A stretch of DNA of 64,000 nt, taken from positions 248,001 through 312,000 of the forward strand of contig CAVSZC010000001.1 of NCBI GenBank assembly GCA_963732365.1, read 5' to 3'. The stretch's first letter is position 1. Every line of letters starts with the position of its first letter. Source of the DNA: SR-FBR-E99 sp963732365 (lineage in GTDB: Bacteria > Bacteroidota > Bacteroidia > Bacteroidales > VadinHA17). Shown here one piece after another: positions 35,524 to 45,510 of this stretch. The notes beneath the pieces are model-generated. The model saw nothing but the letters and a program-made list of their open reading frames with translations. It ran no database searches and was not told the origin of the DNA. The translations under genes were made by a program, and so were the position numbers.

Positions 35524-36861
35524 CTAGATATCGCGCAGAAGCATGTTGGCCTCTGATGCGGCCATCAGCGCTTCCAGCTTCGTGACAGCTGAATCTATCT
35601 TTTTGTAATCAGCATTGTTAATGACATTCTTATGTGTAGACCCCGAGTTCTCAAGTTTATCAACCACGAATGAGAGGGTCATCTTATTGACATCAGTAGC
35701 AGGCTGGTATACGTACCTGTCACTATTCTCGTCATAGACCTCGGTAACGAGTGAGGCATCGCGCAGAGAAGTCAGACTGTCGCGCACGCTCCTGACAGGG
35801 ATTGTCAGTTCGAGTGATATCTCCTCCGGCCCCCTTGGCCTGGTGCCTTTCACAAAGTCTTTTACCAGGGTATGCATTATCAGCAGCGAAAGCCGTTTTT
35901 TCTGCTTTGGTGATACTGTCTGCACATCAAATTCAAACTCATACCTGGTAATATTCTGCAGGTAATATGAGAGCTGAGCACCCATGAGCAGCACCACCCA
36001 GCTCATCTGTATCCATATCATCATCAGTGGAATAGCTGCAAAGCTGCCATACAGGGTGCCGAGCTTGGTTGCGCCGATCTGAAATTGAATATACAGGATC
36101 TGCAAAAGCTGGAGAACAATCCCCGCCAGTATCCCTGCCACTATGGCAGCCCTTATTTTGACTCTGGTATTCGGCATCACAAGGAAGGCCGCCACCGAAA
36201 TTGAACACATCAGTATATAAGGTATCAGCTTCACCAGGAATGAAACTACGGGTTTAAGCCCTTCAAGCATGTCTGACCTGCTGAGTATTTCGTTCAGGCT
36301 TGTATTGGCAAGCACTGTGGCACTGCTCGATGCAATGAATAGCACAGGGACCATCAGTATTATTGCCAGGTAATCGGTCACCTGTCTGTACCATACCCTT
36401 GTTTCAACAACCTGCCAGATAGAGTTGAATGTACTTTCAACATATGTTAGCAGTTGCCCTACAGTATAAAAGAGCAATGCCACACCGAAAGCTGCCAGCC
36501 ATCCTCCGCTGGTCTGCAGCAGAAGGTTATTAGCAAAATCAAGGATCCAGTTCATCACCTGCTCCTGGTTATGAAACTGCTTGATGATCTCAGCCCTCAG
36601 CTCATCATGCAACCCGAATCCTTTCGATATCCCGAATACAAGAGCAGCCATGGGTATGACTGACAGTATAGTGAAGAAAGTAAGGGCAGAGGCCTTGATA
36701 TAGATATGATCCGTCTTTAATCCCTTATAGACAAGGTAAATGATGCGCACCTGCCTTATCATGTACGCCTTTGCACCGGTAAGACTTGTCAAGGGCGTCT
36801 TCCATAAGTCTTTACTTATAATACGGTACATCTTTTGTATCCATTCAACGGGTTTGATCAT
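35524..36861 (-). CDS. YihY/BrkB-family inner-membrane protein
   Basis: 445 residues from the ATG at 36861 (MIKPVEWIQKMYRII); the frame is open 75 bases further upstream. Six hydrophobic helices occur with the family landmarks IYIKASALTFFTILSVIPMAAL and IGATKLGTLYGSFAAIPLMMIWIQMSW. A ~130-residue cytoplasmic tail includes a winged-helix-like segment (LELTIPVRSVRDSLTSLRDASLVTEV). The family was once called ribonuclease BN in error; its role is unknown. It converges with the BioG-like gene and is divergent from comB. Confidence 0.85.
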   Translation of the reverse strand: MIKPVEWIQKMYRIISKDLWKTPLTSLTGAKAYMIRQVRIIYLVYKGLKTDHIYIKASALTFFTILSVIPMAALVFGISKGFGLHDELRAEIIKQFHNQEQVMNWILDFANNLLLQTSGGWLAAFGVALLFYTVGQLLTYVESTFNSIWQVVETRVWYRQVTDYLAIILMVPVLFIASSSATVLANTSLNEILSRSDMLEGLKPVVSFLVKLIPYILMCSISVAAFLVMPNTRVKIRAAIVAGILAGIVLQLLQILYIQFQIGATKLGTLYGSFAAIPLMMIWIQMSWVVLLMGAQLSYYLQNITRYEFEFDVQTVSPKQKKRLSLLIMHTLVKDFVKGTRPRGPEEISLELTIPVRSVRDSLTSLRDASLVTEVYDENSDRYVYQPATDVNKMTLSFVVDKLENSGSTHKNVINNADYKKIDSAVTKLEALMAASEANMLLRDI

Positions 36862-36941
36862 CGGCAAATGATTAAGGCATGGCAAATTTAAGAAATGATC
36901 TTTAAACACTATTACTATCTTCACGTTTTGAAACAAACGAA

Positions 36942-37643
36942 ATGGTAATAACCATAAAAGAGTTTATCACGGGAGCACGTGAGGCGGAGGGTCTGACAGT
37001 TATCATCGATGTGTTCAGGGCCTTTTCGACTGCATGCTACGCCTATGACAGGGGCATCAGGAGACTGATTGACGTTGCTTCGCCTGAGGAGGCTCTCGCA
37101 CTGAGGAATAAACTGAAACAGGGTACGGTTGTTGCCGGTGAGAGAGATGAAAGGAAGCCGGAAGGATTTGACATGGGCAACAGCCCTACGGAGATGATCA
37201 CAGGTGACCTTACGGGAAAGACAATGATACACTGTACCACGGCAGGCACCAACGGCATCATGAACGCCTCCGGAGCGACGGAGATACTGGGTGCCGGACT
37301 GGTTAACGCAGCCGCAGTGGCATCATATATCTCAATGGTCAATCCGGAGAAGGTAACCCTGGTGGCAATGGGATACAGGGCCATAGAGTCTGCCGAGGAG
37401 GACATGTTGTGTGCGAGGTACATCAATGACCTGCTGCAGGGCCGCGAACCTGATCTGCGCAACGAGATAAGCGCGCTCAGGCACGGCTCAGGAAGCAGAT
37501 TCTTTAACCCTGCAAACCTTTCATTCAGCCCTCCTACCGACTTCTTCCTGTGCACTGACCTCAACCGTTTCAACTTTGTCCTTAAAGCTGTAATAACAAC
37601 AGCCGGATATGCTGAGATACTGAGAATGGATATGAGTAACTGA
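36942..37643 (+). CDS. comB: ComB-like 2-phosphosulfolactate phosphatase
   Basis: 233 residues. VIIDVFRAFSTACYAYDRG (about 19-37), AGERDERKPEGFDMGNSPTE and TMIHCTTAGTNGI are the conserved ComB blocks. In methanogens ComB is a Mg-dependent phosphatase that turns 2-phosphosulfolactate into sulfolactate on the way to coenzyme M. No ComA or other coenzyme M gene is visible here, so the role in this organism, perhaps sulfonate metabolism or another phosphatase substrate, is open. It is followed after 10 bases by a thioredoxin-fold protein. Confidence 0.8.
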   Translation: MVITIKEFITGAREAEGLTVIIDVFRAFSTACYAYDRGIRRLIDVASPEEALALRNKLKQGTVVAGERDERKPEGFDMGNSPTEMITGDLTGKTMIHCTTAGTNGIMNASGATEILGAGLVNAAAVASYISMVNPEKVTLVAMGYRAIESAEEDMLCARYINDLLQGREPDLRNEISALRHGSGSRFFNPANLSFSPPTDFFLCTDLNRFNFVLKAVITTAGYAEILRMDMSN

Positions 37644-37653
37644 AAGAACACAA

Positions 37654-39102
37654 ATGAAGCAGATATTTTTTGTCACCCTCACCACGCTCCTGCTGTTGCC
37701 CGGCGCGGCCGTTCTTACGGCACAACCGGGCTATTCGGTGACAATTAACATTGCCGGAGCATCTGAAGAAAAGATAAGGCTTGCATACCATCTTGGAAGT
37801 CAGCAATATATAAGCGACAGCACCATAACCGACAAATCGGGATTATGCAGGTTCTCCGGCGTTGATAAGCTGCCGGCAGGCGTTTATATGATCGTCTTAC
37901 CGGGCAATCATTTCTTTGAGTTTCTTCTTTCTGATGACCAGTACTTTGATATTTCATGCGAACTCGCTGATCCGGTCTCTTCACTGTCCTTCAGGGGATC
38001 GGTCGAGAATGACCGCTTCCTGGAATACCAGAAAAACTGGAAGCTGCTCCAGGAGCAGGCAATGGATATAAGTGAGAAACTAAGGTCTGCAACCCAGAGC
38101 GGAGGGTCAACCGCTGAGTTGCGAAACCAGCTCACCGGGCAGGAGAAAAAGATGAAACAGTTCCTTCTTGAGACAGCTGAAAGAAACAAGGGAACGCTGC
38201 TGGGCGCAATCGCCCTGTCAATAATACCTGTTGAACCTGTGATCCCGTCAGTGCCGGAAGGGATCGCCAAACGGGATTCAATCATACGCTTAATGTCATA
38301 TCTGTCTTACAAGGAACATTTCTTTGACAATATTGATTTCAGCCAGCCGGGGCTGATCCGAAGCCCGGTACTGGCCGGCAAGCTGGAACAGTTCTTCGGC
38401 CAGGTAGTGATCCAGATGCCAGATTCAATCATTAAGGAGGCAGACAGGGTGATTAAAATGAGCGAGGCACAACGAGAGATGTTTCAGTATGTTGCAGTAT
38501 GGCTTTTCAACCGCTATGCCACAAGCGAGTACATGGGGCACGATGCCGTTGTGGTCCATCTGGCTGACAGCATCTATCTCTCGGGCAGGGCGCCGTGGAT
38601 TACGGAGGAATATCGTACCGACCTTGCCAAAAGGGTTGAGAAGCTCAGGCCGACTCTTATAGGGAGAAAGGCAACGGAGTTGATAATGAACTCGTTTGCC
38701 GGTCATTATGTCTCTCTTTACGATGTCAATGCAGAATTCACAATACTTTATTTCTGGGAGCCTGACTGCGGTCATTGTACGGTGGCCACCCCGCTTCTCA
38801 GTAAATACTATAATGAGAACAGGGATAAGGGAATCGAGGTATTCGCAGTATGTACCCAGTCTGACAGGGAAAAGTGGGAGAAATATATCGTTGAAAACGG
38901 GCTCACCTGGATAAATGGCTGGGATCCGCAGAGACTCAGCCGGTTTGATGTTTATTATAACGTTGAGTCAACACCAATGGTTTATATTCTTGACAGTACA
39001 AAAACGATTATTGCAAAGCGTCTCTCTGTTGAAGATATCGGCAAATTCATTGACAATTACAGAATGTTCAATATTAAGGTTCAATCCTCTTCAGGCAGGT
39101 GA
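37654..39102 (+). CDS. Secreted thioredoxin-fold protein (DUF4369/DUF5106, TlpA-like)
   Basis: 482 residues. A signal peptide (about 1-24) is followed by a beta-rich DUF4369-like domain (residues 25-120) and a long helical DUF5106-like middle. A C-terminal thioredoxin-like domain carries the redox pair in WEPDCGHCTVATPLL, and the cis-proline is in VESTPMVYIL. This layout is common for periplasmic thiol-disulfide proteins of Bacteroidota linked to reduction of disulfides or cytochrome maturation. It may share a transcript with comB. Its 3' end overlaps the converging btuD gene by 22 bases. Confidence 0.85.
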   Translation: MKQIFFVTLTTLLLLPGAAVLTAQPGYSVTINIAGASEEKIRLAYHLGSQQYISDSTITDKSGLCRFSGVDKLPAGVYMIVLPGNHFFEFLLSDDQYFDISCELADPVSSLSFRGSVENDRFLEYQKNWKLLQEQAMDISEKLRSATQSGGSTAELRNQLTGQEKKMKQFLLETAERNKGTLLGAIALSIIPVEPVIPSVPEGIAKRDSIIRLMSYLSYKEHFFDNIDFSQPGLIRSPVLAGKLEQFFGQVVIQMPDSIIKEADRVIKMSEAQREMFQYVAVWLFNRYATSEYMGHDAVVVHLADSIYLSGRAPWITEEYRTDLAKRVEKLRPTLIGRKATELIMNSFAGHYVSLYDVNAEFTILYFWEPDCGHCTVATPLLSKYYNENRDKGIEVFAVCTQSDREKWEKYIVENGLTWINGWDPQRLSRFDVYYNVESTPMVYILDSTKTIIAKRLSVEDIGKFIDNYRMFNIKVQSSSGR

Positions 39103-40088
39103 CACACAAGGTCGTATATTGAACTGAAACACTCAGTCCGGCCCTCGTACATGAGGCACCATTCCGTTCTGCCGTCCGTTTCGCCGGCAGTTATTCTGAC
39201 TGCCGCATCCGGCTCTGTTCTGTAGCCGCACCTGTGCAGCGCCCTTTCCGTAATTTTCCTGAGTGAGCCGTTGGCATCAAGAGTTATTGTGCCCTGTCTC
39301 TTTCTGACGAAACTGAATGTTCCGCTTGTCTGGCTGAATGAGAGCAGCGGGCTTTCAAACGCTCTTGCAATAGTTCGTGAGAGCATCAGGTCTTCCGGAG
39401 CACCTTCGTCAACACCCTTTTCATTCATCAGCCATATCTTGTCTGCTTCATTAATGGCTGTATCAAGGTCATGGGTAGAGTAGATGACACACTTCCCCCT
39501 CTCCCTCGTAAGCTTCTTGAGAAGGCTGACGATGCTGTACCTTGACGGAAGATCCAGGTAGGCCGTCGGTTCATCCATTACAAGCAACCGGGTGTCCTGG
39601 GCGAGGGAACGGGCGATAAGAGCCCTCTGCTTCTCCCCGTCTGAGATATTGTCAATTATGCGGTCTGCAAGTGGCATTAATCCTGTTGCTTCAAGTGCCT
39701 CATTAACTGACATCTCGTCAGCACTGGTGAGAGACCCTATCCAGTTGGTATAGGGAAAGCGGCCAAGGGCCACCACCTCGCGCACTTTAATATTATGCAT
39801 TGCAAAAGGCTCGGTAGAGGCGAAACTGACCACCCTTGGCAGTGAAGACCTGTCAGATGTGAAAACATCGTTTCCCGAAATCATTACTCTGCCCGACAGG
39901 GGTGGCTGGAGTGCCACCATTGTTCTCAGGAGGGTGCTCTTGCCTGTGCCGTTGCGTCCGATCAGGGCCACAAGTTCACCGTGGCGGGCTGTCAGATTAA
40001 GATTCGCAAGCACGGTGGTTGTTCTGCCGGCAGTTTTATATCCTATTGACAGATCAGATGTCTCGGCTATTATTGTTCCCGTCCTCAT
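39081..40088 (-). CDS. btuD: ABC transporter ATPase, cobalamin/iron-chelate type (BtuD-like)
   Basis: 335 residues. Walker A GRNGTGKS (about 43-50), signature ISDGEKQR and Walker B LLVMDEPTAYLD are complete. An extra C-terminal ~80 residues (ITLDANGSLRKITERALHRCGY) go beyond the usual ATPase and are seen in Bacteroidota FecE/BtuD relatives. It powers the permease encoded upstream, with which it shares one base at 40088. Its place in a riboswitch-led operon argues for B12 rather than siderophore. Confidence 0.85.
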   Translation of the reverse strand: MRTGTIIAETSDLSIGYKTAGRTTTVLANLNLTARHGELVALIGRNGTGKSTLLRTMVALQPPLSGRVMISGNDVFTSDRSSLPRVVSFASTEPFAMHNIKVREVVALGRFPYTNWIGSLTSADEMSVNEALEATGLMPLADRIIDNISDGEKQRALIARSLAQDTRLLVMDEPTAYLDLPSRYSIVSLLKKLTRERGKCVIYSTHDLDTAINEADKIWLMNEKGVDEGAPEDLMLSRTIARAFESPLLSFSQTSGTFSFVRKRQGTITLDANGSLRKITERALHRCGYRTEPDAAVRITAGETDGRTEWCLMYEGRTECFSSIYDLVCHLPEED

Positions 40089-41119
40089 CAGAACCTCCTT
40101 CCAATACCTTTTTTACCGGCTATTATCCACAGGACGACCGGTATGCCAATCAGTGATGTGACGGTGTTAACCGGCACTATCTGTCCGCTCCCTGGCAGGG
40201 TTGAGACAATATCGCTTATAAGAAGTATCACGGTGCCGCAGATAGCTGCTCCCGGCATGAGTATCCTGTGGTCATTTGAGCCGAAGAGTAACCGTGCGAT
40301 ATGCGGCACGGCGACACCGAGGAATGCTATCGGTCCGCAGAATGCGGTAACACTTCCGGCCAGGATGCTTGCCGTCACCAGCAGGATGACCCTTGTTCTC
40401 CTCATGTTCACTCCCACTGACTTTGAAAATGCCTCTCCCATAAGCAATGCGTTCAGCGGTTTGACCATCAGCAGGGCCATCGCAAAACCTGCTGCCACTG
40501 CCAGTGAAAGAATCTGTATCTGCCCGTATGACATGTTCCCAAGATTACCCATGGTCCAGATCACGTATGTCTTCAGCATGGTCTCATTGCTGAAGTACTG
40601 CAGCAGGCTGACAATGGAAGATATTGCGCTGGCGAGCAGCAATCCGATTATAAGCACTGACATTATATCTCTCATTCTTGCGGCAACCGTCATTACCAGC
40701 ATCATCACCGCTCCGGCGCCGGCCCACGCTGCCAGGATCATGCTCCAGCCGTAAAGCGGGGAGTCTGTCCTGATGCTTAGCAGCGGTGACAGCGTCAGCA
40801 GTGTGAGAGCCACCCCCAGGCCGGCGCCGGAGCTCACCCCTAGAACATCGGGACCGGCAAGAGGATTACGGAAAAGGGTCTGCATAAGGAGGCCGCTGAC
40901 CGCCATTGCAGTTCCGGCAATGACAGCTGTCAGAGCCTTGGGAAGACGAAACTGCATGACGATAATCTCACCGTGCTCTGTGCCGTTGCCAAACAGTGAT
41001 AAGAAGACATCGCTTACGTCCAGGTGGGTGCTTCCGACCAACAGATCAAGGACAAAGAGGAGAGTGAGCAGCAAGAGCAGCATAAGAAAAATCATTCCTG
41101 ATGAGACACGTGACATCAT
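40088..41119 (-). CDS. btuC: ABC transporter permease, FecCD family (BtuC-like)
   Basis: 343 residues with about ten helices. Family landmarks are FRLPKALTAVIAGTAMAVSGLLMQTLFRNPLAGPDVLG (split over residues 52-90), TAFCGPIAFLGVAVPHIARLL and PVNTVTSLIGIPVV. BtuC/FecCD permeases move B12 or iron chelates across the inner membrane. It lies between btuF (5-base gap) and btuD (one-base overlap) in the cobalamin operon. Confidence 0.88.
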   Translation of the reverse strand: MMSRVSSGMIFLMLLLLLTLLFVLDLLVGSTHLDVSDVFLSLFGNGTEHGEIIVMQFRLPKALTAVIAGTAMAVSGLLMQTLFRNPLAGPDVLGVSSGAGLGVALTLLTLSPLLSIRTDSPLYGWSMILAAWAGAGAVMMLVMTVAARMRDIMSVLIIGLLLASAISSIVSLLQYFSNETMLKTYVIWTMGNLGNMSYGQIQILSLAVAAGFAMALLMVKPLNALLMGEAFSKSVGVNMRRTRVILLVTASILAGSVTAFCGPIAFLGVAVPHIARLLFGSNDHRILMPGAAICGTVILLISDIVSTLPGSGQIVPVNTVTSLIGIPVVLWIIAGKKGIGRRF

Positions 41120-41124
41120 TGTGT

Positions 41125-42267
41125 TTATTTCAGCCTCATGAAATAATAGGGCTGCTGACCGGGCAGCAGCTCCGGATGAATGATGGAGATAAAGTCGGCC
41201 AGAAGGATATCAGGCCTGACGACCGCTGACTCCCAATAGTCATTGCCTCCTCCGGGTGTCATCCTCTTCCTGTTGTTCCATATTTTTCCTGATTTGTAGA
41301 CCGGGAGCTTTGTCATCCTGTGATCATACGCCGCTATGTCACCAAGGCCTTCCGCAGTGCCGGGATTGATCCACAGATCAGCCTCTGTCGCCCTCCTGAA
41401 GACAGCCTCTACGGCATATGGCAACGAATTGGGTGCGGCAAGATCATCGAAAAGGTATCGCCCCCCCGCATCACTTATCAGTCTCCCGACGTAAGAGTTT
41501 GCCGGCGAGATATACCATACATCCTCCCATGGTGCTCCCAGGAGAACAGCAGGCCTTGATTCAGCACTTCTGCTAACCATTTCAGCAAGACGGAGATAGT
41601 TGTCCGATACTGCTGAGTACAGACTGTCAGCCTTCTCCTTCTTTCCCGTCAGGAGGCCAAAGACCTTTATCCACTCACACCTGGCCAGCGGGTGTTCCTC
41701 CAGGTAGTCAGCATTGAACATTACCTTCACTCCCATATCCGACAGTTTGCGAAGGTATTCAGCTGATGATGCACCAACGCCGTATGCCATCAGCAGATCA
41801 GGTCTCAGTGAGACAATAAGTTCCTTGTCCAGGCTCCCTTCATATCCGACATCGGGTATCCTCCCCTCTTCTATTGCCTTCCCCAGTGAGGCATCAAACA
41901 CGAGATTTGTCCCAGACGCACCTGCTATGACGTCAGTTGCCCCCAGTGCACTCAACACTGCAAGATGTGTTGTTGACATGCATATCATCCTTTCTACCGG
42001 TATTCTGATAACATCTTCCGGCGGCACATTCTCAGGGATAACCACCCCGTCGGGGACAAGATAATACACCAGCTGTTCACCGGATGCATTCTGCCACGGA
42101 TCAATAATTACCAGCCTGGCAATGCCATCCTGGTCCTCAAGGCTGAACCGTGCTGCCGTTATCTGTGCAGGCTTCTGCTCCTGAGCTGATCGTACCCCGG
42201 CGTTGTTTCTGCCGTTGCATGAAAAAATTATAAGGAGAGACGCCGGAAGGAGATATAACAACCTCAT
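41125..42267 (-). CDS. btuF: Periplasmic/lipid-anchored substrate-binding protein (BtuF-like)
   Basis: 380 residues. A lipoprotein signal (RLLYLLPASLLIIFSCNG) has its cysteine at about 17. The binding-protein core includes RMICMSTTHLAVLSALGATDVIAGAS, PDLLMAYGVG and the helical hinge typical of class III proteins such as BtuF and FecB. It would capture corrinoid in the periplasm and pass it to BtuCD. It overlaps the protease gene upstream by 4 bases, which ties the protease to the transporter. Confidence 0.85.
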   Translation of the reverse strand: MRLLYLLPASLLIIFSCNGRNNAGVRSAQEQKPAQITAARFSLEDQDGIARLVIIDPWQNASGEQLVYYLVPDGVVIPENVPPEDVIRIPVERMICMSTTHLAVLSALGATDVIAGASGTNLVFDASLGKAIEEGRIPDVGYEGSLDKELIVSLRPDLLMAYGVGASSAEYLRKLSDMGVKVMFNADYLEEHPLARCEWIKVFGLLTGKKEKADSLYSAVSDNYLRLAEMVSRSAESRPAVLLGAPWEDVWYISPANSYVGRLISDAGGRYLFDDLAAPNSLPYAVEAVFRRATEADLWINPGTAEGLGDIAAYDHRMTKLPVYKSGKIWNNRKRMTPGGGNDYWESAVVRPDILLADFISIIHPELLPGQQPYYFMRLK

Positions 42268-44471
42268 TGCCTGGAATCAATTTTGACCAGAGTGCCGGTA
42301 TTAATGACGTTGTCATTAACGATGCTGTAATGATAGACACCCGGTGCCAGTGACGGAAGTTCAAGAGTGAGTACTCCCGGGAAGATGTTACTGTACTGTG
42401 TTGAGCTTACTACCCTGCCTGCATGGTCGACCAGGGTGAGTGAGGTCGAAGATGCGCTTGTGTTAGTGACACTGAAGGTGAGGCTGTTTGTAAAAGGATT
42501 GGGAAATACTCTCATGGAATTTTTATCGGGGATGACGTCCCCTATGTCATTCAGTACCGAATTCTCAACCATGATCACATTTACCGCCAGTGAAACAGCC
42601 ATCGGGAATGTCGGGTGCTGGGTAAAAGGCTTCCATGCTGTTCCGTTATGGAACCAGGCAGTGTTCTGTGACGGGGAGGCGTATGGTGCAGAATGTTTAA
42701 CCGAGAACTGAGGCTGGGGCGAGGTGATCATACTTTTATAGAATATTGTATATCCGACGTAATATGGTCCCGTCACTGCTACTGTTCTGCCGAAGTCAAC
42801 CTCCAGATCGAAATTATTCTTCACCTCGGTGAGTTTTATCTTCCTTGACGCTATGACAGCTCCTGGCTGAGCGCCGCCTGCCCAGACAAAAATGCGGACC
42901 GAATCACCGGTTGTGAGGTATGAGGTTGAACCGATGCGTAAGTTTATCCATGCTATCTCACCTATACCTGAGAACGGGATATATTCAGCATACCTGATCA
43001 GGCTGTCTGAGTTATGTCCGGTAGAATATCCAAAACCCGGACCGGTATATGCATCAGTCTGCCCGGCATCACTTCGCGGAATGTTCTGCAGCGTATCTGA
43101 ATTTGAAAGATTCCACGAATACGGGTCGCGGCCGCTGGCCACGGTGGCCCCTGTTGAGAGAGGATCGAGCCATGGCTTCAGGTGAGTGGAAGAGATAGTT
43201 GTTATGTTGAACATCCTTAAGAGCTTGGCATAGTAGTCATTCTCAGGGATATCGCACGTTGCCGCACCTCCGGTGAGTGTTCCGCGGAGCCTGCCATTCT
43301 GGTCGAAGAGAGGCGCACCTGAGGAACCGTGTTCTGTAGTACCCATCTCCCACTTCAGTATACGCCAGAAGCTGTTTGACGCATACCCGGAGACGGGATA
43401 GTCAGACGATACCGGAGCGTTGCTGTCGATGGTTATCTTCATTACATCCCCCTCCGGATGATGAAGACAATAGGTATTTGCCGGCGCACCAGTGGTGATA
43501 TCCCACCCTGCAAAGTAGGGCCTGAAGACCAGTGAAGGGAATGAAGAGAGCTCTACAAGACTAAAATCGACATCAGGGTTGGAGGCTCGCAGCAGCGAGC
43601 CGGAAATCGAATGCTGGTTTGTCAGGTCGGGGCCGTCGCACCATGGGCTCTCGTAGTTAAAAACGAATATCGTGTTGGCAGCCTGTGAGGCATTCTCGAT
43701 ACAGTGCTGCGCTGTCAGAACATAGGGTTTATAGTCTGTCCCGGTATTATTTACAAGGACACCGGTGCACAGCTCGGCTCCTGCGACAAGGAGCCTCACA
43801 GTTGAGCGTGCTGCCCTGAGGTAGTTGGCATTGGTTGAGCAGTTAATGTCTACCTCACAGTCCCCTGCCCGTCCGTAGTATGCATCTTTATCCCCTGCCA
43901 GCCTGAAGAAGCCTGCAAAGTCATGTCCCAGCTGCTTCACTCCGATCATGCCTCGCGGGAACGATTTCCCCGGGAAATGGCACTCTAGGACAATCCTGTC
44001 TCCGGGCACCGGCAGGAGAGGCATTACCCCTGTGTTGCCTCCGCTCTCGCTTGTAAAGGCACCCCTTACCTCCCTCCTTTCATTGTCATATATGTAGACA
44101 TAGGCACCTTTCGGCAGGTTAAAGGGTGACAGTATAAGGTTAAGTGACAGCGCTCCCTTCGATGACAGAGGCAGCACCCAAATGGTCTCGTTACCCCTTG
44201 TGACAATCATTCCGGAATTTTCCGGAGTGAGCGCCACCTCCACAGGTATTGCGAACTGATAGGCCTGATCCTTGGGCTGGTCTATCGAACGCATAGTTTC
44301 CACCAGCGCAGGATCAACAGGCACCTCATGCCACTGGCTGATTTCCGGGAAAAGCGGTTCACCGGCAGGGAACTCAGTCTGGCTGTACAGCGCTGCTGAA
44401 AACAGCAGGGCAATGGTCGCTATATATACTCTCCCGGTCAATTCTCTTATTTCTGCGATAAATTTACTCAA
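42264..44471 (-). CDS. Secreted trypsin-like (lysyl-endopeptidase-like) protease with T9SS sorting domain
   Basis: 735 residues. A signal peptide (about 12-31) and a pro-region precede the S1 domain, which begins near residue 204 (GDCEVDINC). The triad is H256 (LTAQHC), D302 (DVDFSLVEL) and S384 (HGSSGAP). The closest resemblance I can see is to Achromobacter lysyl endopeptidase (CTGVLVN, cysteine pattern). A beta-sandwich region follows, and residues ~655-735 form a type A T9SS C-terminal sorting domain (VFPNPFTNSLTFS ... LAPGVYHYSI). The protease would be secreted through the outer membrane and retained on the surface. It lies inside the B12 operon: 7 bases after the BtuG-like gene and overlapping btuF by 4 bases. 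Confidence 0.88.
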   Translation of the reverse strand: MSKFIAEIRELTGRVYIATIALLFSAALYSQTEFPAGEPLFPEISQWHEVPVDPALVETMRSIDQPKDQAYQFAIPVEVALTPENSGMIVTRGNETIWVLPLSSKGALSLNLILSPFNLPKGAYVYIYDNERREVRGAFTSESGGNTGVMPLLPVPGDRIVLECHFPGKSFPRGMIGVKQLGHDFAGFFRLAGDKDAYYGRAGDCEVDINCSTNANYLRAARSTVRLLVAGAELCTGVLVNNTGTDYKPYVLTAQHCIENASQAANTIFVFNYESPWCDGPDLTNQHSISGSLLRASNPDVDFSLVELSSFPSLVFRPYFAGWDITTGAPANTYCLHHPEGDVMKITIDSNAPVSSDYPVSGYASNSFWRILKWEMGTTEHGSSGAPLFDQNGRLRGTLTGGAATCDIPENDYYAKLLRMFNITTISSTHLKPWLDPLSTGATVASGRDPYSWNLSNSDTLQNIPRSDAGQTDAYTGPGFGYSTGHNSDSLIRYAEYIPFSGIGEIAWINLRIGSTSYLTTGDSVRIFVWAGGAQPGAVIASRKIKLTEVKNNFDLEVDFGRTVAVTGPYYVGYTIFYKSMITSPQPQFSVKHSAPYASPSQNTAWFHNGTAWKPFTQHPTFPMAVSLAVNVIMVENSVLNDIGDVIPDKNSMRVFPNPFTNSLTFSVTNTSASSTSLTLVDHAGRVVSSTQYSNIFPGVLTLELPSLAPGVYHYSIVNDNVINTGTLVKIDSRQ

Positions 44472-44478
44472 AAAGTAC

Positions 44479-45510
44479 TTAATCGCTCACACAATACATA
44501 TAACCCGGTATTATGCCTGCTTGTTCAGTGTCAACAAGTATCCCCTTGCTGCTGAATACAAGCAGGTCACCTTTCTGCTGGTAATCGATGGCATCAGTTA
44601 CACATATCATGCTGTTGTATGGTGACACTGCCAGCTTATACAGAAGCCTTCCGTCAGAAGGTATAAAGGGTGCAGATGGTAACTCCACAGCTGTAACCGG
44701 CATTCTCCTTATCCCCTCATCAATGTAAAACAGAGTGTCGCCTCCTTTATTCACTGCCAGCGAGGAAGGATTGTCAAACAGGGTCCTGAACGGCAGCATT
44801 GCCTCGATTTCAAGGGTGGCTGTGCTAATTCTGTACAGCCCCGGCACCTCTTCATTCATGTAACCTCCCGTGCATAATACCCAAAGCTTGCCGTTGCAGT
44901 CAAGAACCATGCTTTCGGGTTCAAGTCCTGTTGTGATTGTACTGACTACCTGTTCCGTCTCCAGGTCAATGACCCTGATGCTGTTCCCCCCGGCCCAGTG
45001 AGCGGCAAACAGTCTGTTCCCTGATACAGCAAGAGCCTCCGTACAGCATCCGGCATCTATGGTTCCGTCAACGGTGAGGTCACCGACATCAATTATTGTA
45101 ATCTCATCCGATGAAAGGCTGCTCACATATGCTTTTTCTCCGTCAATGACCATCCGGCGGGGAGAATCGAGCCCTGTAATTGTCGCCAGGCTCTCCATGG
45201 TTTTCATGTCAATAACCTCTATGGTCCCGGAGTTGTTGACGATGATGAATCCCCTTGAACCATCCTGTGCCATAAAGGTTGGAACATCTCCGAGTGACCG
45301 GCCGTTCTTCGATGCAAAGAGACCGTTATATATATCAGCGGTCTCATGGCTGTAAAAGGAGATGCTTCCGTTACCGGCCATGAAATTCCCCTCATTAAGA
45401 ATAAAGAAACCGTCTCCGGCCGGGAAGAGAGGATCAGGTTCATTGTTCTTTGATTCGCAAGAAGATAAAAATTGGATGATCAGCAGTAATATCAGTAATG
45501 GGTTTCTCAT
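44479..45510 (-). CDS. BtuG-like surface lipoprotein, YncE/DUF5074 beta-propeller
   Basis: 343 residues. A lipoprotein signal ends in LSSC (about residue 18), followed by SKNNEPDP, a negatively charged stretch like a surface-export tag. The rest is a beta-propeller with repeated blade motifs (GTIEVIDMKTMESLATI, DEITIIDVGDLTVDGTI, NSIRVIDLETEQVVSTI). Bacteroides BtuG has this fold, sits on BtuB and binds B12 with extreme affinity at the cell surface. Position directly after btuB with a 4-base overlap, in a cobalamin-riboswitch operon, supports that role. Confidence 0.83.
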   Translation of the reverse strand: MRNPLLILLLIIQFLSSCESKNNEPDPLFPAGDGFFILNEGNFMAGNGSISFYSHETADIYNGLFASKNGRSLGDVPTFMAQDGSRGFIIVNNSGTIEVIDMKTMESLATITGLDSPRRMVIDGEKAYVSSLSSDEITIIDVGDLTVDGTIDAGCCTEALAVSGNRLFAAHWAGGNSIRVIDLETEQVVSTITTGLEPESMVLDCNGKLWVLCTGGYMNEEVPGLYRISTATLEIEAMLPFRTLFDNPSSLAVNKGGDTLFYIDEGIRRMPVTAVELPSAPFIPSDGRLLYKLAVSPYNSMICVTDAIDYQQKGDLLVFSSKGILVDTEQAGIIPGYMYCVSD

